Source: DASRHK01 sp963776465
Lineage (GTDB): Bacteria > Pseudomonadota > Gammaproteobacteria > Nevskiales > Nevskiaceae
Assembly (NCBI GenBank): GCA_963776465.1
Contig: CAVZMV010000002.1
Location: 620,001 to 684,000 of the forward strand
Reading direction: 5' to 3'
Length of the DNA stretch: 64,000 nucleotides
The position numbers and the translations under genes are program-made. Positions 39,057 to 48,800 of the stretch are shown piece by piece. A model generated the notes under the pieces. It ran no database searches and had not been told where the DNA came from. It saw only the letters and a program-made list of their open reading frames with translations. The first letter of the stretch is position 1. The number at the start of each line of letters is the position of its first letter.

Positions 39057-39922
39057 CGGTCAAGAGCCCGTATCTGGTTTCGTTCGACGGAGATTTCCGG
39101 GTCAAGAAAGCGTCGACCGCACCGCCCCGCGATGCGCCGGACAAGGAGCAATGCAAGCAGCGGCTGGCCGAGGCCGTGCGCGCGCTCGACGAGCTGCAGC
39201 ACGTGCTCTACGCGCACGACAACCACGCGGTGCTGCTGGTCTTCCAGGCGATGGATGCCGCCGGCAAGGACAGCACCATCCGCGCCGTGCTGTCGGGCAT
39301 CAATCCGGCGGGATGTCAGGTGTTCTCGTTCAAGTCGCCGTCGAAGGAAGACCTGGACCACGATTTCCTGTGGCGGACCGCGCGCTGCCTGCCGGAGAAG
39401 GGACGCATCGGCGTGTTCAATCGCAGCCACTACGAAGAAGTGCTGGTCGTGCGCGTCCATCCGGAGTACCTGGAGGCGCAGCACATCCCGGATCTGCCGA
39501 AGAAGCTGGATCGGCTCTGGGAGCAGCGCTACGAATCGATCCGGCATCACGAACATCATCTGGCACGCAACGGCACGCTGGTCCTCAAGTTCTGGCTGAA
39601 CGTCTCCAAGAAGGAGCAGCGCAAGCGCTTCCTGGCGCGCCTCGACGAGCCGGAGAAGAACTGGAAGTTCAACGCCGGCGACGTCCAGGAGCGTGCCCAC
39701 TGGAAGCAGTACATGCATGCTTACGAAGACGCTTTGAACGCGACGTCGCGCCCTTGGGCTCCGTGGTACGCCATTCCCGCGGACGACAAGCCGTACATGC
39801 GGATGTGCGTGGCGGAGATCATCGTCAAGGCTCTGCAGCAGCTCGATCTGCGCTATCCGAAGCCCGACGCGGACAGCCGCAAGGAGCTGGAAGGCATTCG
39901 TCGCTACCTGGCGCGCAACTGA
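39053..39922 (+). CDS. Polyphosphate kinase 2 family protein
   Basis: A 289-residue PPK2-family phosphotransferase, which transfers phosphate between polyphosphate and nucleotides. Walker A is FQAMDAAGKDSTIRA near residue 65, Walker B-like GVFNRSHYEEVLVVRVHPEYL is near 120, and the lid module with LDEPEKNWKFNAGDVQERAHW is near 200. The conserved end APWYAIPADDKPYMR is present. This architecture matches the PPK2 subgroup annotated as polyphosphate:nucleotide phosphotransferase; whether ADP or AMP is the acceptor cannot be read from the sequence. The start is GTG 39053. Confidence 0.92.
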   Translation: MTVKSPYLVSFDGDFRVKKASTAPPRDAPDKEQCKQRLAEAVRALDELQHVLYAHDNHAVLLVFQAMDAAGKDSTIRAVLSGINPAGCQVFSFKSPSKEDLDHDFLWRTARCLPEKGRIGVFNRSHYEEVLVVRVHPEYLEAQHIPDLPKKLDRLWEQRYESIRHHEHHLARNGTLVLKFWLNVSKKEQRKRFLARLDEPEKNWKFNAGDVQERAHWKQYMHAYEDALNATSRPWAPWYAIPADDKPYMRMCVAEIIVKALQQLDLRYPKPDADSRKELEGIRRYLARN

Positions 39923-40046
39923 TCCGCGCAGCTTGCCAAGGCGCGCGGCTTCCGTAGAATCGCGCCTCTCCCGGGGCACCTTGAAGGAACCTTGACGCGC
40001 GACGCCGGTCACAGGCGCGCCGTCGATCCACGGACAGAAGAAATTT

Positions 40047-40979
40047 ATGGAAGGCGAAACCCTTATCCAAGCGCGGCAACTCTCACGTCGCTATGGGCCG
40101 AAGCTGGCCGTGGCGGATCTCAACCTGACGCTCCAGAAAGGCGAGGTCCTGGGATTGCTCGGCCCCAACGGCGCCGGCAAGACGACGACCCTGAAAATGC
40201 TCGCGGGCTGCCTGGCGCCGACGAGCGGCGACATCCAGATCAAGGGCAAGAGCCTGCAGCAGGAACCGTTGGCAGCCAAGCACAATCTGGGGTACCTGCC
40301 GGAGCGGCCGCCGCTCTATCCGGAACTGACCGTGGACGAGTACCTGCGCTACTGCGCCGGACTGCATGGGGTACCGACGGCCGAGCGCGAAAGTGCCGTC
40401 AGCCGCTCCAAGGCCGCGTGCGGCTTGACCGACGTCGCGCGCCGCAGCATCGGCAATCTCTCCAAGGGCTACCAGCAGCGCGTGGGGTTGGCGCAGGCCA
40501 TCATCCATCGTCCGCCGGTGATCATCCTCGACGAGCCGACGGTCGGGCTCGATCCGATCCAGATCCGCGAGATTCGCGCCCTCATTACCGAGCTGGGCAA
40601 GTCGCACAGCGTGATCCTCTCCAGCCACATCCTGCCGGAGATCCACGCGGTGTGTTCCCGCGTGCTGATCATCAACGCTGGCCGCGTGGTCTACGACCAG
40701 CCGATCCAGGCCGCCGAGGGCAAGACCTTCGAAAGCCTGATCGTGGCGTTGCGCAAGCCGCCTGAGACCGGGCAGCTGATGACGCTGAAGAACGTCACCG
40801 GCGTCGAAACGCTGGACGCCGGACGATACCGCTTGCACATCGCACCCGGAAGCGACCCGCGCGACGCCATTGCCGAGACCGCGGTCCGCAATGGCTGGGG
40901 CCTGACCGAGCTGCGCGCCGAGGTGAAGACGCTCGAGGAAATTTTCGTGCAGCTGACCTCGGTACGGGAGGCCGCATGA
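40047..40979 (+). CDS. ABC transporter ATP-binding protein (GldA/NatA-like)
   Basis: A 310-residue ABC ATPase. Walker A is GPNGAGKTTT near residue 40, the Q-loop region is YLPERPPLYPELTV, the signature is LSKGYQQRVGLAQA, Walker B is PVIILDEPTVGLDP, and the switch His is in SSHILPE. A C-terminal extension of about 90 residues (from IVALRKPPETG) is typical of GldA/NatA-type exporters. It forms an operon with the next three genes and overlaps the permease gene (ATGA). Confidence 0.93.
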   Translation: MEGETLIQARQLSRRYGPKLAVADLNLTLQKGEVLGLLGPNGAGKTTTLKMLAGCLAPTSGDIQIKGKSLQQEPLAAKHNLGYLPERPPLYPELTVDEYLRYCAGLHGVPTAERESAVSRSKAACGLTDVARRSIGNLSKGYQQRVGLAQAIIHRPPVIILDEPTVGLDPIQIREIRALITELGKSHSVILSSHILPEIHAVCSRVLIINAGRVVYDQPIQAAEGKTFESLIVALRKPPETGQLMTLKNVTGVETLDAGRYRLHIAPGSDPRDAIAETAVRNGWGLTELRAEVKTLEEIFVQLTSVREAA

Positions 40980-41719
40980 AACATTCACTGATCATCGCCC
41001 GCCATGAGCTGCGGCGGATTTTCGTGTCGCCACTGGCGTGGACGGTGCTGGCCGTTGCACAGCTGATCCTGGGGCTCGTGTTCGTGCTGTCGCTGGTGGA
41101 TTACACCGCCAATCCGGACATGATGGATCAATACACCGGCGTGTCCGATTACGTCGGTGCGGGCCTGTTCGGCTTCGCGACGATCGTGCTCCTGCTGGTC
41201 ATGCCGCTGATGACCATGCGCCTGTTCGCCGAGGAGCGCAAAAGCGGCAGCATCGACCTGCTGTTCTCGGCGCCGGTGTCGCTCACGGACATCGTGCTGG
41301 GCAAGTTCCTTGGCCTGGTCGGCTTCATGCTGGCGGTGCTGGCGCTCCTGGCCCTGATGCCCTTGTCGCTGCTGCCGGCAACGTCGCTCGACCTCGGTCG
41401 CATCGCCGCCGGGTTGCTGGGCCTGCTGCTGATGATGCTGGCGTTCGGTGCGGCCGGCCTCTTCGTGTCGTCGCTCACGCGAGAAGCCACCATCGCCGCG
41501 GTCGGGGGTTTCGGCCTGCTGCTGCTGATCTGGCTGATCCAGATCTTGGGTTACCAGGAGAACCGCTTCGCGGAGCTGTTCAGCTACCTGTCCCTGATCA
41601 GCCACTACGAGAACCTGCGCCGCGGCGTGTTCGACTCCAGCGACGTCGCCTACTACCTGCTGTTCACCGCCTTGTTCCTGTGGGCCACGGTGCAGCGCCT
41701 CGATCTGGAGCGGAACTGA
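40976..41719 (+). CDS. ABC-2 type permease (GldF-like)
   Basis: A 247-residue permease with six membrane segments: residues 18-38, 62-84, 105-135, 142-166, 173-192 and near 225. The motif RLFAEERKSGSIDLLFSAPVSLTDIVLGKFLG is characteristic of ABC-2 permeases of the GldF/NosY-like group. It pairs with the preceding ATPase. The exported substrate is unknown. Confidence 0.92.
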   Translation: MKHSLIIARHELRRIFVSPLAWTVLAVAQLILGLVFVLSLVDYTANPDMMDQYTGVSDYVGAGLFGFATIVLLLVMPLMTMRLFAEERKSGSIDLLFSAPVSLTDIVLGKFLGLVGFMLAVLALLALMPLSLLPATSLDLGRIAAGLLGLLLMMLAFGAAGLFVSSLTREATIAAVGGFGLLLLIWLIQILGYQENRFAELFSYLSLISHYENLRRGVFDSSDVAYYLLFTALFLWATVQRLDLERN

Positions 41720-41720
41720 C

Positions 41721-43118
41721 GTGGAAAACAAGAACCGCACGCTGGCGCAGCAGGCAATCTCGGCGCTTCTGTTCCTGGCGATCATCGCGTCGCTCGGCTG
41801 GCTGTCGACGCGCTTCAAGATCGAGGCCGACTGGACCTCCGGCAACCGCAATACGCTGACCGAGCCGAGCCGCAAGCTGCTCGCGTCGATGCCGGATCCG
41901 ATCAAGTTCATCGCCTTTGTCTATCCCACCGCAGACATCCGGCGCGAGGTCGAGAACAGGACCCAGCGCTATCAGCGCTTCAAGGAAGATGTCAGCCTGG
42001 AGTTCATCGACCCCGCCACGCAGCCGCAGAAGGTCAAGGAGTACAACGTCTCCGCCAGCGGCGAGGTGGTGATCGAGTATCAGGGCAGACGCGAGAGCCT
42101 CAAGGCTCTGTCCGAGCAGACCGTGACGGCCGCGCTGCAGCGCCTGGCGAGCAGCGGTGAGCGCTGGGTGGTTTTCCTCGAAGGCCACGGGGAGCGCTCG
42201 ATCAACGAGCGCGAGCGCGACGGCTATTCGGATTTTGCCCAGGCGCTGCGGGACAAGGGCATCAAGGTCCGCGCGCTCAACCTCGTCACCGATCCGCGCG
42301 TGCCGGACAACGCCTCCGTCCTGGTCCTCGGCGCACCGGGAAAGCCTCTGCTCGAAGGCGAGCAGAAGCTCGTGCTCGAGTATCTGGATCGCGGCGGCAG
42401 CCTTCTGTGGCTGGCCGATCCCGAAGGCGAGCCCGGCGCTCCAGCGCTGGCGCTGGCCCTGGGCGTGGAATGGCTCAAGGGCGCCGGGATCCTGCTCGAC
42501 TCCGCCGCGCTGGGACTGCCGCCGTTCGTCTACGTGACCACGCAGTACCCGCCGAACGCGGTGACCAAAGACTTCGCCGAGAACGCGCTGTTTCCGCTGG
42601 TGCGCGGCTTGAAGGTCCAGGCCGCCAACGGCTGGGGTGTCGAGCCCTTGCTGACGACATCGGACCAGGCCTGGCTGGAGACGGGCGATCTCAATGGCGA
42701 GATTGCGCTGGATGAAGCCAAGGGCGACAGCAAAGGTCCGCTGACGATCGGCGTGACCATGACGCGCGACGCCAGAGAGGAAGCCAAGTCCGTCGACGAG
42801 AAGACGCCGGCAAACCTGCAGAAACCAGCCGCCGACAAGCCTTCGCGGCAGCAGCGCGTGGCCGTGATCGGCGACAGCGACTTTCTGTCGAACGCCTATT
42901 ACGGTCAGCTCGGCAACAGCGCGCTGGGCATGAACCTCGCGCAGTGGCTGTCCTCGCGCGACGCGCAGCTCAACATCGAGGTGCCCAAGGCGCCGGACAC
43001 GATGTTGCTCCTGCCTTCCTGGGCAAGTCTCCTCATCGGTGCAGGATTCGTGCTGCTGCTGCCGCTGGCCTTGCTCTCGTTCGGCGTTGCACGCTGGACG
43101 ATCCGGCGCCGACGTTGA
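41721..43118 (+). CDS. GldG-like ABC transporter auxiliary protein
   Basis: A 465-residue protein with one N-terminal membrane segment (ISALLFLAIIASLGWLS) and one near the C-terminus (LLIGAGFVLLLPLALLSFGVARW). Between them is a periplasmic ABC-auxiliary domain (EPSRKLLASMPDPIKFIAFVYP; VVFLEGHGERSI; LVLGAPGKPLLEGEQKLVLEYLDRGGSLLWLADPEG). This is the GldG/ABC_transp_aux type. In flavobacteria GldAFG support gliding; in gammaproteobacteria the role of this cluster is unclear. The start is GTG 41721, one base after the permease stop. Confidence 0.9.
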   Translation: MENKNRTLAQQAISALLFLAIIASLGWLSTRFKIEADWTSGNRNTLTEPSRKLLASMPDPIKFIAFVYPTADIRREVENRTQRYQRFKEDVSLEFIDPATQPQKVKEYNVSASGEVVIEYQGRRESLKALSEQTVTAALQRLASSGERWVVFLEGHGERSINERERDGYSDFAQALRDKGIKVRALNLVTDPRVPDNASVLVLGAPGKPLLEGEQKLVLEYLDRGGSLLWLADPEGEPGAPALALALGVEWLKGAGILLDSAALGLPPFVYVTTQYPPNAVTKDFAENALFPLVRGLKVQAANGWGVEPLLTTSDQAWLETGDLNGEIALDEAKGDSKGPLTIGVTMTRDAREEAKSVDEKTPANLQKPAADKPSRQQRVAVIGDSDFLSNAYYGQLGNSALGMNLAQWLSSRDAQLNIEVPKAPDTMLLLPSWASLLIGAGFVLLLPLALLSFGVARWTIRRRR

Positions 43119-44008
43119 TGCATCGCACGCGACTCAACATTGTCCTGGCGCTGGTGCTCGTCGGGCTCGGAGCCGGCATCTACCTTTCCAAGAGCAAGGA
43201 AGAGAAGAAGCCGCCGCTGACGGCGCTCGATCCGGAAAAAATCGCCGCGATACAGATCGAGCATCCCGGCGCGGCGCCGATCAGGCTCGAGAAGCGCGGC
43301 GGCACCTGGCTGCTGACGCAGCCTGTGGCGACCGAAGCGGACAAGTTCGAGGTCAACGGCGTGCTCAGCCTGGCGAGCCTGGAGCAGAAGAAGACCATCA
43401 GCCCTGTCGAGGTAAAGCTGGCGGACCTGGGACTCGATCCGCCGCAATACACGGTCACGCTCGACGGCACGAAGATGCTGATCGGCGGGCTGGAGCCCCT
43501 GCAGTTCCAGCGTTACATCAAGCTCGGGGACGTCATCGTGCTCACCGACGATCCGCCGAGCGCTGCGCTCGACCAGGACTACTCCGATCTCGTCGGCAAA
43601 TCCTTGCTGCCGGACGGCGCCGAGATCCAGAAGGTCGAGGTGCCGGGCCTGTCGATGGAACGGACTGCTGACGGCAAGTGGCAGGTGACGCCCGCAGACG
43701 CCAAGGCCGGCGCCGACCAGATGCAGCGGTTCGCGCAATCCTGGATCAACGCCAAGTCGCTCTGGAACGAGTACGACGCCAGTGCCAAGGACGCCAAGGG
43801 CGATCCGGTGACGATCACGTTGAAAGATCGCACGCTGAAATTCCTGATCGTCAGCCGAGATCCGCAGCTGCAGCTGGAGCGCGTCGATCTGGGCGTCCGC
43901 TTCAACCTCTCAAAGGCGCTCGCCGACGAACTGCTGAAGCTGCCGGCCGCCGCAGCAGATCCTGCGGCGCCGGCCGCATCGGCGCCGCCCGCGACCGAAA
44001 GCAAATAG
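43118..44008 (+). CDS. DUF4340 domain protein
   Basis: A 296-residue protein with one N-terminal membrane segment (LNIVLALVLVGLGAGIYLS) and an extracytoplasmic DUF4340 domain (repeated beta units: RLEKRGGTWLLTQPVATEADKFEVNGVLSLASL; LGLDPPQYTVTL). The tail is Ala/Pro-rich. DUF4340 proteins are regularly encoded next to GldG-like ABC auxiliary genes, as here, where the start overlaps the preceding stop by one base. Probably part of the exporter complex; function unknown. Confidence 0.9.
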   Translation: MHRTRLNIVLALVLVGLGAGIYLSKSKEEKKPPLTALDPEKIAAIQIEHPGAAPIRLEKRGGTWLLTQPVATEADKFEVNGVLSLASLEQKKTISPVEVKLADLGLDPPQYTVTLDGTKMLIGGLEPLQFQRYIKLGDVIVLTDDPPSAALDQDYSDLVGKSLLPDGAEIQKVEVPGLSMERTADGKWQVTPADAKAGADQMQRFAQSWINAKSLWNEYDASAKDAKGDPVTITLKDRTLKFLIVSRDPQLQLERVDLGVRFNLSKALADELLKLPAAAADPAAPAASAPPATESK

Positions 44009-44017
44009 TCGCGGGCC

Positions 44018-44836
44018 GTGCCCGAGCTGCCCGAAGTCGAAACGGTTCGACGCGGCCTGGCGCCGCTGGTCAGCGGCCATCGCATCCTCAAGGTCACGGT
44101 GCGCGAGCGCAGGCTGCGCTGGCCCGTCCCGGCCGGGTTCGCGAAGTTCGCCGAGGGCCAGCGCGTCGTCGCGCTCGACCGCCGCGGCAAATACCTGATC
44201 TTCATGCTCGAGAGCGGCGACCGCCTGCTCGTCCACCTGGGCATGACCGGTCGGCTGCTGATTTTCAGGGACCCGCCCGCGGTGGCGAAGCACGATCACC
44301 TGGACCTGCAGCTCGACGATGGTCTGCTGCTGCGCTTCAACGACACCCGTCGCTTCGGGGCCGTGCTGCCGTGGCCGCGTCGCTTGGCGACGCACGCGCT
44401 CACGCGCGGCATGGGGCCGGAGCCGTTCTCGGAACAATTCTCCGGCGACTACCTGTTCGATCTCTCGCGCGGCCGCAGTGCGCCGGTCAAGAACTTCATC
44501 ATGGACGGGCGTGTGGTCGTCGGAGCAGGGAACATCTACGCGACGGAAGCCTTGTTCCGAGCGCGCGTTCGCCCCGCCAAGCCGGCGGGCCGCCTGAGCC
44601 GCGACCAGTATCGGCTCCTTGCGCAGAAAGTCCGGGAGGTGCTGGTCGACGCCATCGAGGCCGGCGGGACGACGCTGCGTGATTTCGCCAGCGCGCTTGG
44701 TGAGGCGGGGGATTTTCAGCAGCGGCTGGACGTCTATGGACGCGAGGGCCAGCCCTGCCGGCGCTGCCGCAGCGCGATCAAGCGGCAGGTCATCGGCGGC
44801 AGATCGAGCTTTTACTGCCCCCGCTGCCAGAAGTGA
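44018..44836 (+). CDS. mutM: Formamidopyrimidine-DNA glycosylase
   Basis: Fpg/MutM, 272 residues, removes 8-oxoguanine and formamidopyrimidines and nicks the abasic site. The start is GTG 44018, so after Met removal the catalytic proline is in PELPEVETVRRGL with Glu next to it. Lys in DRRGKYLIF, the helix-two-turn-helix VVGAGNIYATEALFRARVRP, and a C-terminal zinc finger (CRRC...CPRC) complete the enzyme. All expected catalytic residues are present. Confidence 0.97.
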   Translation: MPELPEVETVRRGLAPLVSGHRILKVTVRERRLRWPVPAGFAKFAEGQRVVALDRRGKYLIFMLESGDRLLVHLGMTGRLLIFRDPPAVAKHDHLDLQLDDGLLLRFNDTRRFGAVLPWPRRLATHALTRGMGPEPFSEQFSGDYLFDLSRGRSAPVKNFIMDGRVVVGAGNIYATEALFRARVRPAKPAGRLSRDQYRLLAQKVREVLVDAIEAGGTTLRDFASALGEAGDFQQRLDVYGREGQPCRRCRSAIKRQVIGGRSSFYCPRCQK

Positions 44837-44837
44837 A

Positions 44838-45221
44838 TTAGTTCAGGATTCCAGGTCGCGCGAGGCGGAACGGCTCGATCTTGGCGTCGAAGGCCTCGCC
44901 ATCCGCGGCCGTCATCTGAAAGCTCCCGTGCATGGTGCCGACCGGCGTGTTCAGCGGACACGCGCTGGTGTACTGGAATTCCTCGCCCGGCTTGAGCGTG
45001 GGTTGCTGACCCACCACGCCGGGGCCACGGACCTCTTCGACGTGGCCTTCTCCGTTGGTGATGATCCAATGACGCGACACCAGCTGAACCGGGTCGGTGC
45101 CCTCGTTACGGATAGTGATGTGGTACGCGAAGAGGTACTGGCCCTTGGCGGGACTGGACTGATGCGGCACGTATTCCGGCTGCACGAGGATGCGGACGCC
45201 GCGGGTGAGCGTATTGGACAT
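44838..45221 (-). CDS. apaG: ApaG protein
   Basis: ApaG, 127 residues, a fibronectin III-like domain protein of uncertain function (historically linked to Co2+ resistance and diadenosine tetraphosphate metabolism). Conserved segments are YLFAYHITIRNEG, HWIITNGEGHVEEVRGPGVVG, the glycine-rich nucleotide-like loop, and PVGTMHGSFQM. Its start abuts the sufT stop, and it is convergent with mutM. Confidence 0.95.
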   Translation of the reverse strand: MSNTLTRGVRILVQPEYVPHQSSPAKGQYLFAYHITIRNEGTDPVQLVSRHWIITNGEGHVEEVRGPGVVGQQPTLKPGEEFQYTSACPLNTPVGTMHGSFQMTAADGEAFDAKIEPFRLARPGILN

Positions 45222-45770
45222 TCAGAGCATTCCGGTCTGCAGTTTGGCTTCTTCGGACATCATGTCGCGCGTCCAGGGGGGATCGAACACCAGCTGCACG
45301 TCCGCCTCGGCGATCTTGGGCACCTGGAGCGCTTTTTCGCGGATGTCGCCGACTAGGATGTCGCCCATGCCACAGCCAGGTGCCGTGAGGGTCATGCGGA
45401 TGCGTGCCCGGCGCGTTCCGTCGTCCTTGGGCTCGACCTTGCATTCATAGATGAGGCCAAGTTCGACGATGTTGACGGGTATTTCGGGGTCAAAGCAGGT
45501 TTTTAGCTGTTCCCAGACCGCCTTCTCCAAGTCCGCATCCGTGGGGTTCTCCGGGACTTTAGGCCCTTCCGCGAGCGTCTTGCCCAAGGCGTCCGCGTCT
45601 TTGCCTTCCACGCGGAAGAGGTGTCCTTCGACCTGGATGGTGAAGCTGCCGCCCAAGGCCTGGGTGATCAAGGCTTGGGCGCCTTCGGGCAACTCGACCT
45701 TGGTGCCCTGCGGAATGAGGGTACCAATGACGTCGCGTTTGAGGGTGAGTTGTTCGGGGCGGTGATACAT
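45222..45770 (-). CDS. sufT: SufT-like Fe-S cluster assembly protein (MIP18/DUF59)
   Basis: A 182-residue SufT-type protein. The N-terminal part (residues 1-75) has the LPEGAQALITQALGGSFTIQVEGHLFRV segment particular to SufT. The MIP18/DUF59 domain follows: VWEQLKTCFDPEIPVNIVELGLIYE and MTLTAPGCGMGDILVGDIREK with its reactive cysteine. SufT helps mature iron-sulphur proteins. It is not next to suf genes here, although a SufE-like gene lies about 9 kb away. Confidence 0.9.
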   Translation of the reverse strand: MYHRPEQLTLKRDVIGTLIPQGTKVELPEGAQALITQALGGSFTIQVEGHLFRVEGKDADALGKTLAEGPKVPENPTDADLEKAVWEQLKTCFDPEIPVNIVELGLIYECKVEPKDDGTRRARIRMTLTAPGCGMGDILVGDIREKALQVPKIAEADVQLVFDPPWTRDMMSEEAKLQTGML

Positions 45771-45865
45771 CGGGGGAACGCTGACGGCTTGCCGCGGCGC
45801 ACAAGGAGCGCAGTTTAAACCCCGCGTGCCTGTGCTGCATCCAATCTGGGCCTTGGGGAGCCCAG

Positions 45866-48800
45866 ATGCGCCTGACCCAGTTCTCGTTGTCGAATCCGGC
45901 TGCCATCACGGCAGCGGCGCTGATCGTCCTGCTATTCGGCGCGCTGTCCCTCTACAAGCTGCCGATCCAGTTGTTGCCAGACACCCGGCAACCACAGCTG
46001 TTCATCAACGTCGGCTGGCGGGAGGCGGCGCCCAACGAAGTGGAGGAGGCGCTGATCTCGCCGATCGAGCGCGCCATGCGGGGACTGCCGGGCCTAACGG
46101 AGATGCGCAGCAATTCCGCGCACGGGTTCGGCGGCGTCAACCTGATCTTCCAGGTTGGCACCGACATGACGCGGGTGATGCTGGACGTGGTGTCGCGGCT
46201 GAACACGCTGCCGACCTTGCCGCCCGACGCCGACCAGCCGCAGGTATTCGCAGGCGACAATTGGCAGGGCAGCAACGCTGCCTCGATGCTGGTCCGGCCG
46301 CAGCCCGACAACCCAGTCACTGACCCGGCGGCGACGTATCAGAAGCTGATGGAGGAAGTCGTCGAGCCACGCCTGGCTCGTGTGCCGGGGGTGTCGCGGG
46401 TGAACCTCGAGGGCGGGCGACCGCGCGAAGTGCGCATCTCGTTCGATCCGCATCGGCTGGCGGCGCTGGGGCTTGCTCCCGATCGCATCGCCCAGGCTGT
46501 CGCCGGGGCGCGCGACGCTTCGGCCGGCTTCGTCAGCATGGGGCGCCGCCAGTTCACGGTGCGTTTTGCGGGTCGCGAGCCGGTCACCGCCTTGGGCGAG
46601 CTGATCGTCGGCTGGAACGAAGATCGTCCCTTGTACCTGCGCGAAGTCGCGGACATCCAGATCGCCTACCAGGACGCGCGCGCGTTCACCTTCCGCAACG
46701 GCGTGCCCGGCTACTACATCACCGTCAATCGCACCTCGGATTCCAACACCGTCGAGCTGATTGAAGGAGTAAAGGCTGCGATTGCGGAGCTAAACGAAGG
46801 CCCGCTCGCCAAAGAGCGTCTGATCATGGACCTGTCGTGGGACGCCAGCGTCTACGTGCGGCGGGCCGTGGGCTTCGTGCAGGAAAGCCTGGTGATCGGC
46901 ATCCTGCTGGCAGTCGTTGGCCTGTGGTATTTCTTGCGTGGCCCGCGCGCACTGACAGTGATCGGCTTCTCTATCCCGATCTCGCTGTTCTTCGCTGTGA
47001 TCACGCTGCACATGCTCGGTCGCACGCTCAACGTGATCTCGCTGGCGGGCCTTGCGTTCTCCACCGGCATCGTCACCGACGCCGCGCTGATCGTGCAGGG
47101 CAACATCATCCGTTACCTGCAGGAAGGCAAGAACGCCTGGCAAGCCACGGTCGACGGCGCGCAGGAGGTGGTGCCCGCGCTGTTCGCGTCGATGCTCACC
47201 AGCGTCGCGATCTTCCTGCCGGTGCTGTTCATGCAAGGGCTCGAGGGCCAGCTCTTCCGCGATCTCGCCATCACGATGGCGATCTCTCACGCGGCTTCGC
47301 TGCTGGTCGCCATGACCGTGATTCCGGCAGCGAACCGCTGGGCCCTGGCACGCGGCGTTCCGGCCGACCAGCACCAGCATTGGTGGCGCGCGATGGCCAC
47401 GTTCGCCATGCGTTGGACCGACACGCCGCTGGCGCGTGCGTTGTGGATTGGTGGACTGGTCGCCGGCGCGCTGCTGTTCGTGCGATTCGTGGCGCCGAAG
47501 GTCGATTACCTGCCGGTGGCGCCGACCGACAACATCTGGGGCGGCTTCCAGCTCCCGCTGGGCGGCAACATCGAGACTGCCCAGAAAGAGTTGGCGCCGA
47601 AGATGATCGAGCGGATCAAACCGTACTACGAGGGCACGGCCGAACCAGCGATCAAGTACTACAACCTGTCGGCCTGGGGCACGCAGGGCCAACTGGTCGC
47701 GTACGCGAAGGATCCGCGCCGGACCATGGACGTGGTGAAGCTGCTGCGCGAAAAAATCCTCGCCGACCTGCCAGACGTGCGTGCATTCGCGCAGCGCGGC
47801 TCGCTGCTCTCGGTCGACGGAAACAACGCCCGTGAGATCCGGCTGTGGTTCCAGGGTCCCGAACTCGAGGGCCTGATGGCGGCGGCGCGCGTGGCGATGA
47901 CGGAAATCCCAAAGACGATACCCGAAACCTTCCCACAACCGTACCCGCCGCTGGAGTTCGCCGATCCGGAGATTCACCTGACGCCCGACGAATGGCGCAT
48001 CACGCGCGCCGGCCTGGACCGGAGCAGCGTCGCCAACCAGCTGCGCGCGTTCACGGGTGGCCTCTGGGCCGGCGAGTATTTCGACGGCAACGAGCGTCTC
48101 GACATCATTCTCAAGGGCGAACCCTGGACCACGCCCGAGCAGCTCGCAGAGCTGCCGATCGCGACACCCAATGCCGGAGTTCAGACGCTCGGCGAGCTGG
48201 CGGCGATCAGCACGACCGTGGGCCCGAGCGAGCTGGCACGCATCAACGGCAAGCGCACCGTCACGGTCGGCTTCGAGCCGCCGGAAACGATGAGCCTGGA
48301 CGAGGCGATCGGGCTGATCCGCGAAAAGGTCGAGCCCAAGGTGCGGGCCGTGCTGCCTGCGAACGCGCAGATGTCCTACGCGGGCTCGGCCAATCAGCTT
48401 CAGGAAGCGCTCAAGGGCATGGCGCAGAACTTCGCGCTGGCCCTGCTGATCCTGTTTGCATTGATGTCGGCGTTGTTCCGGTCGGTGTGGGACTCATTCC
48501 TGGTGATGCTGGTGATGCCGGTGTCCACGGCGGGCGGTATCGCCGCGCTGCGCCTGTGCGGACTGTTCGGGTTCCAGGCGCTCGATCTGCTGACCATGAT
48601 CGGCTTCATCATCCTGCTCGGGCTCGTCGTCAACGCCGCGATCCTGCTGGTCGACCAGACGCGGGCGCGCGAGCACAACGGCATGTCGCGCCGCGACGCG
48701 GTCCATCAGGCGCTGGAAACCCGGGCGCGCCCCATCGTGCTGTCGACGCTGACTGCCGTGCTCGGCATGCTGCCGCTGATCTTCATGCCGGGTGTCGGTG

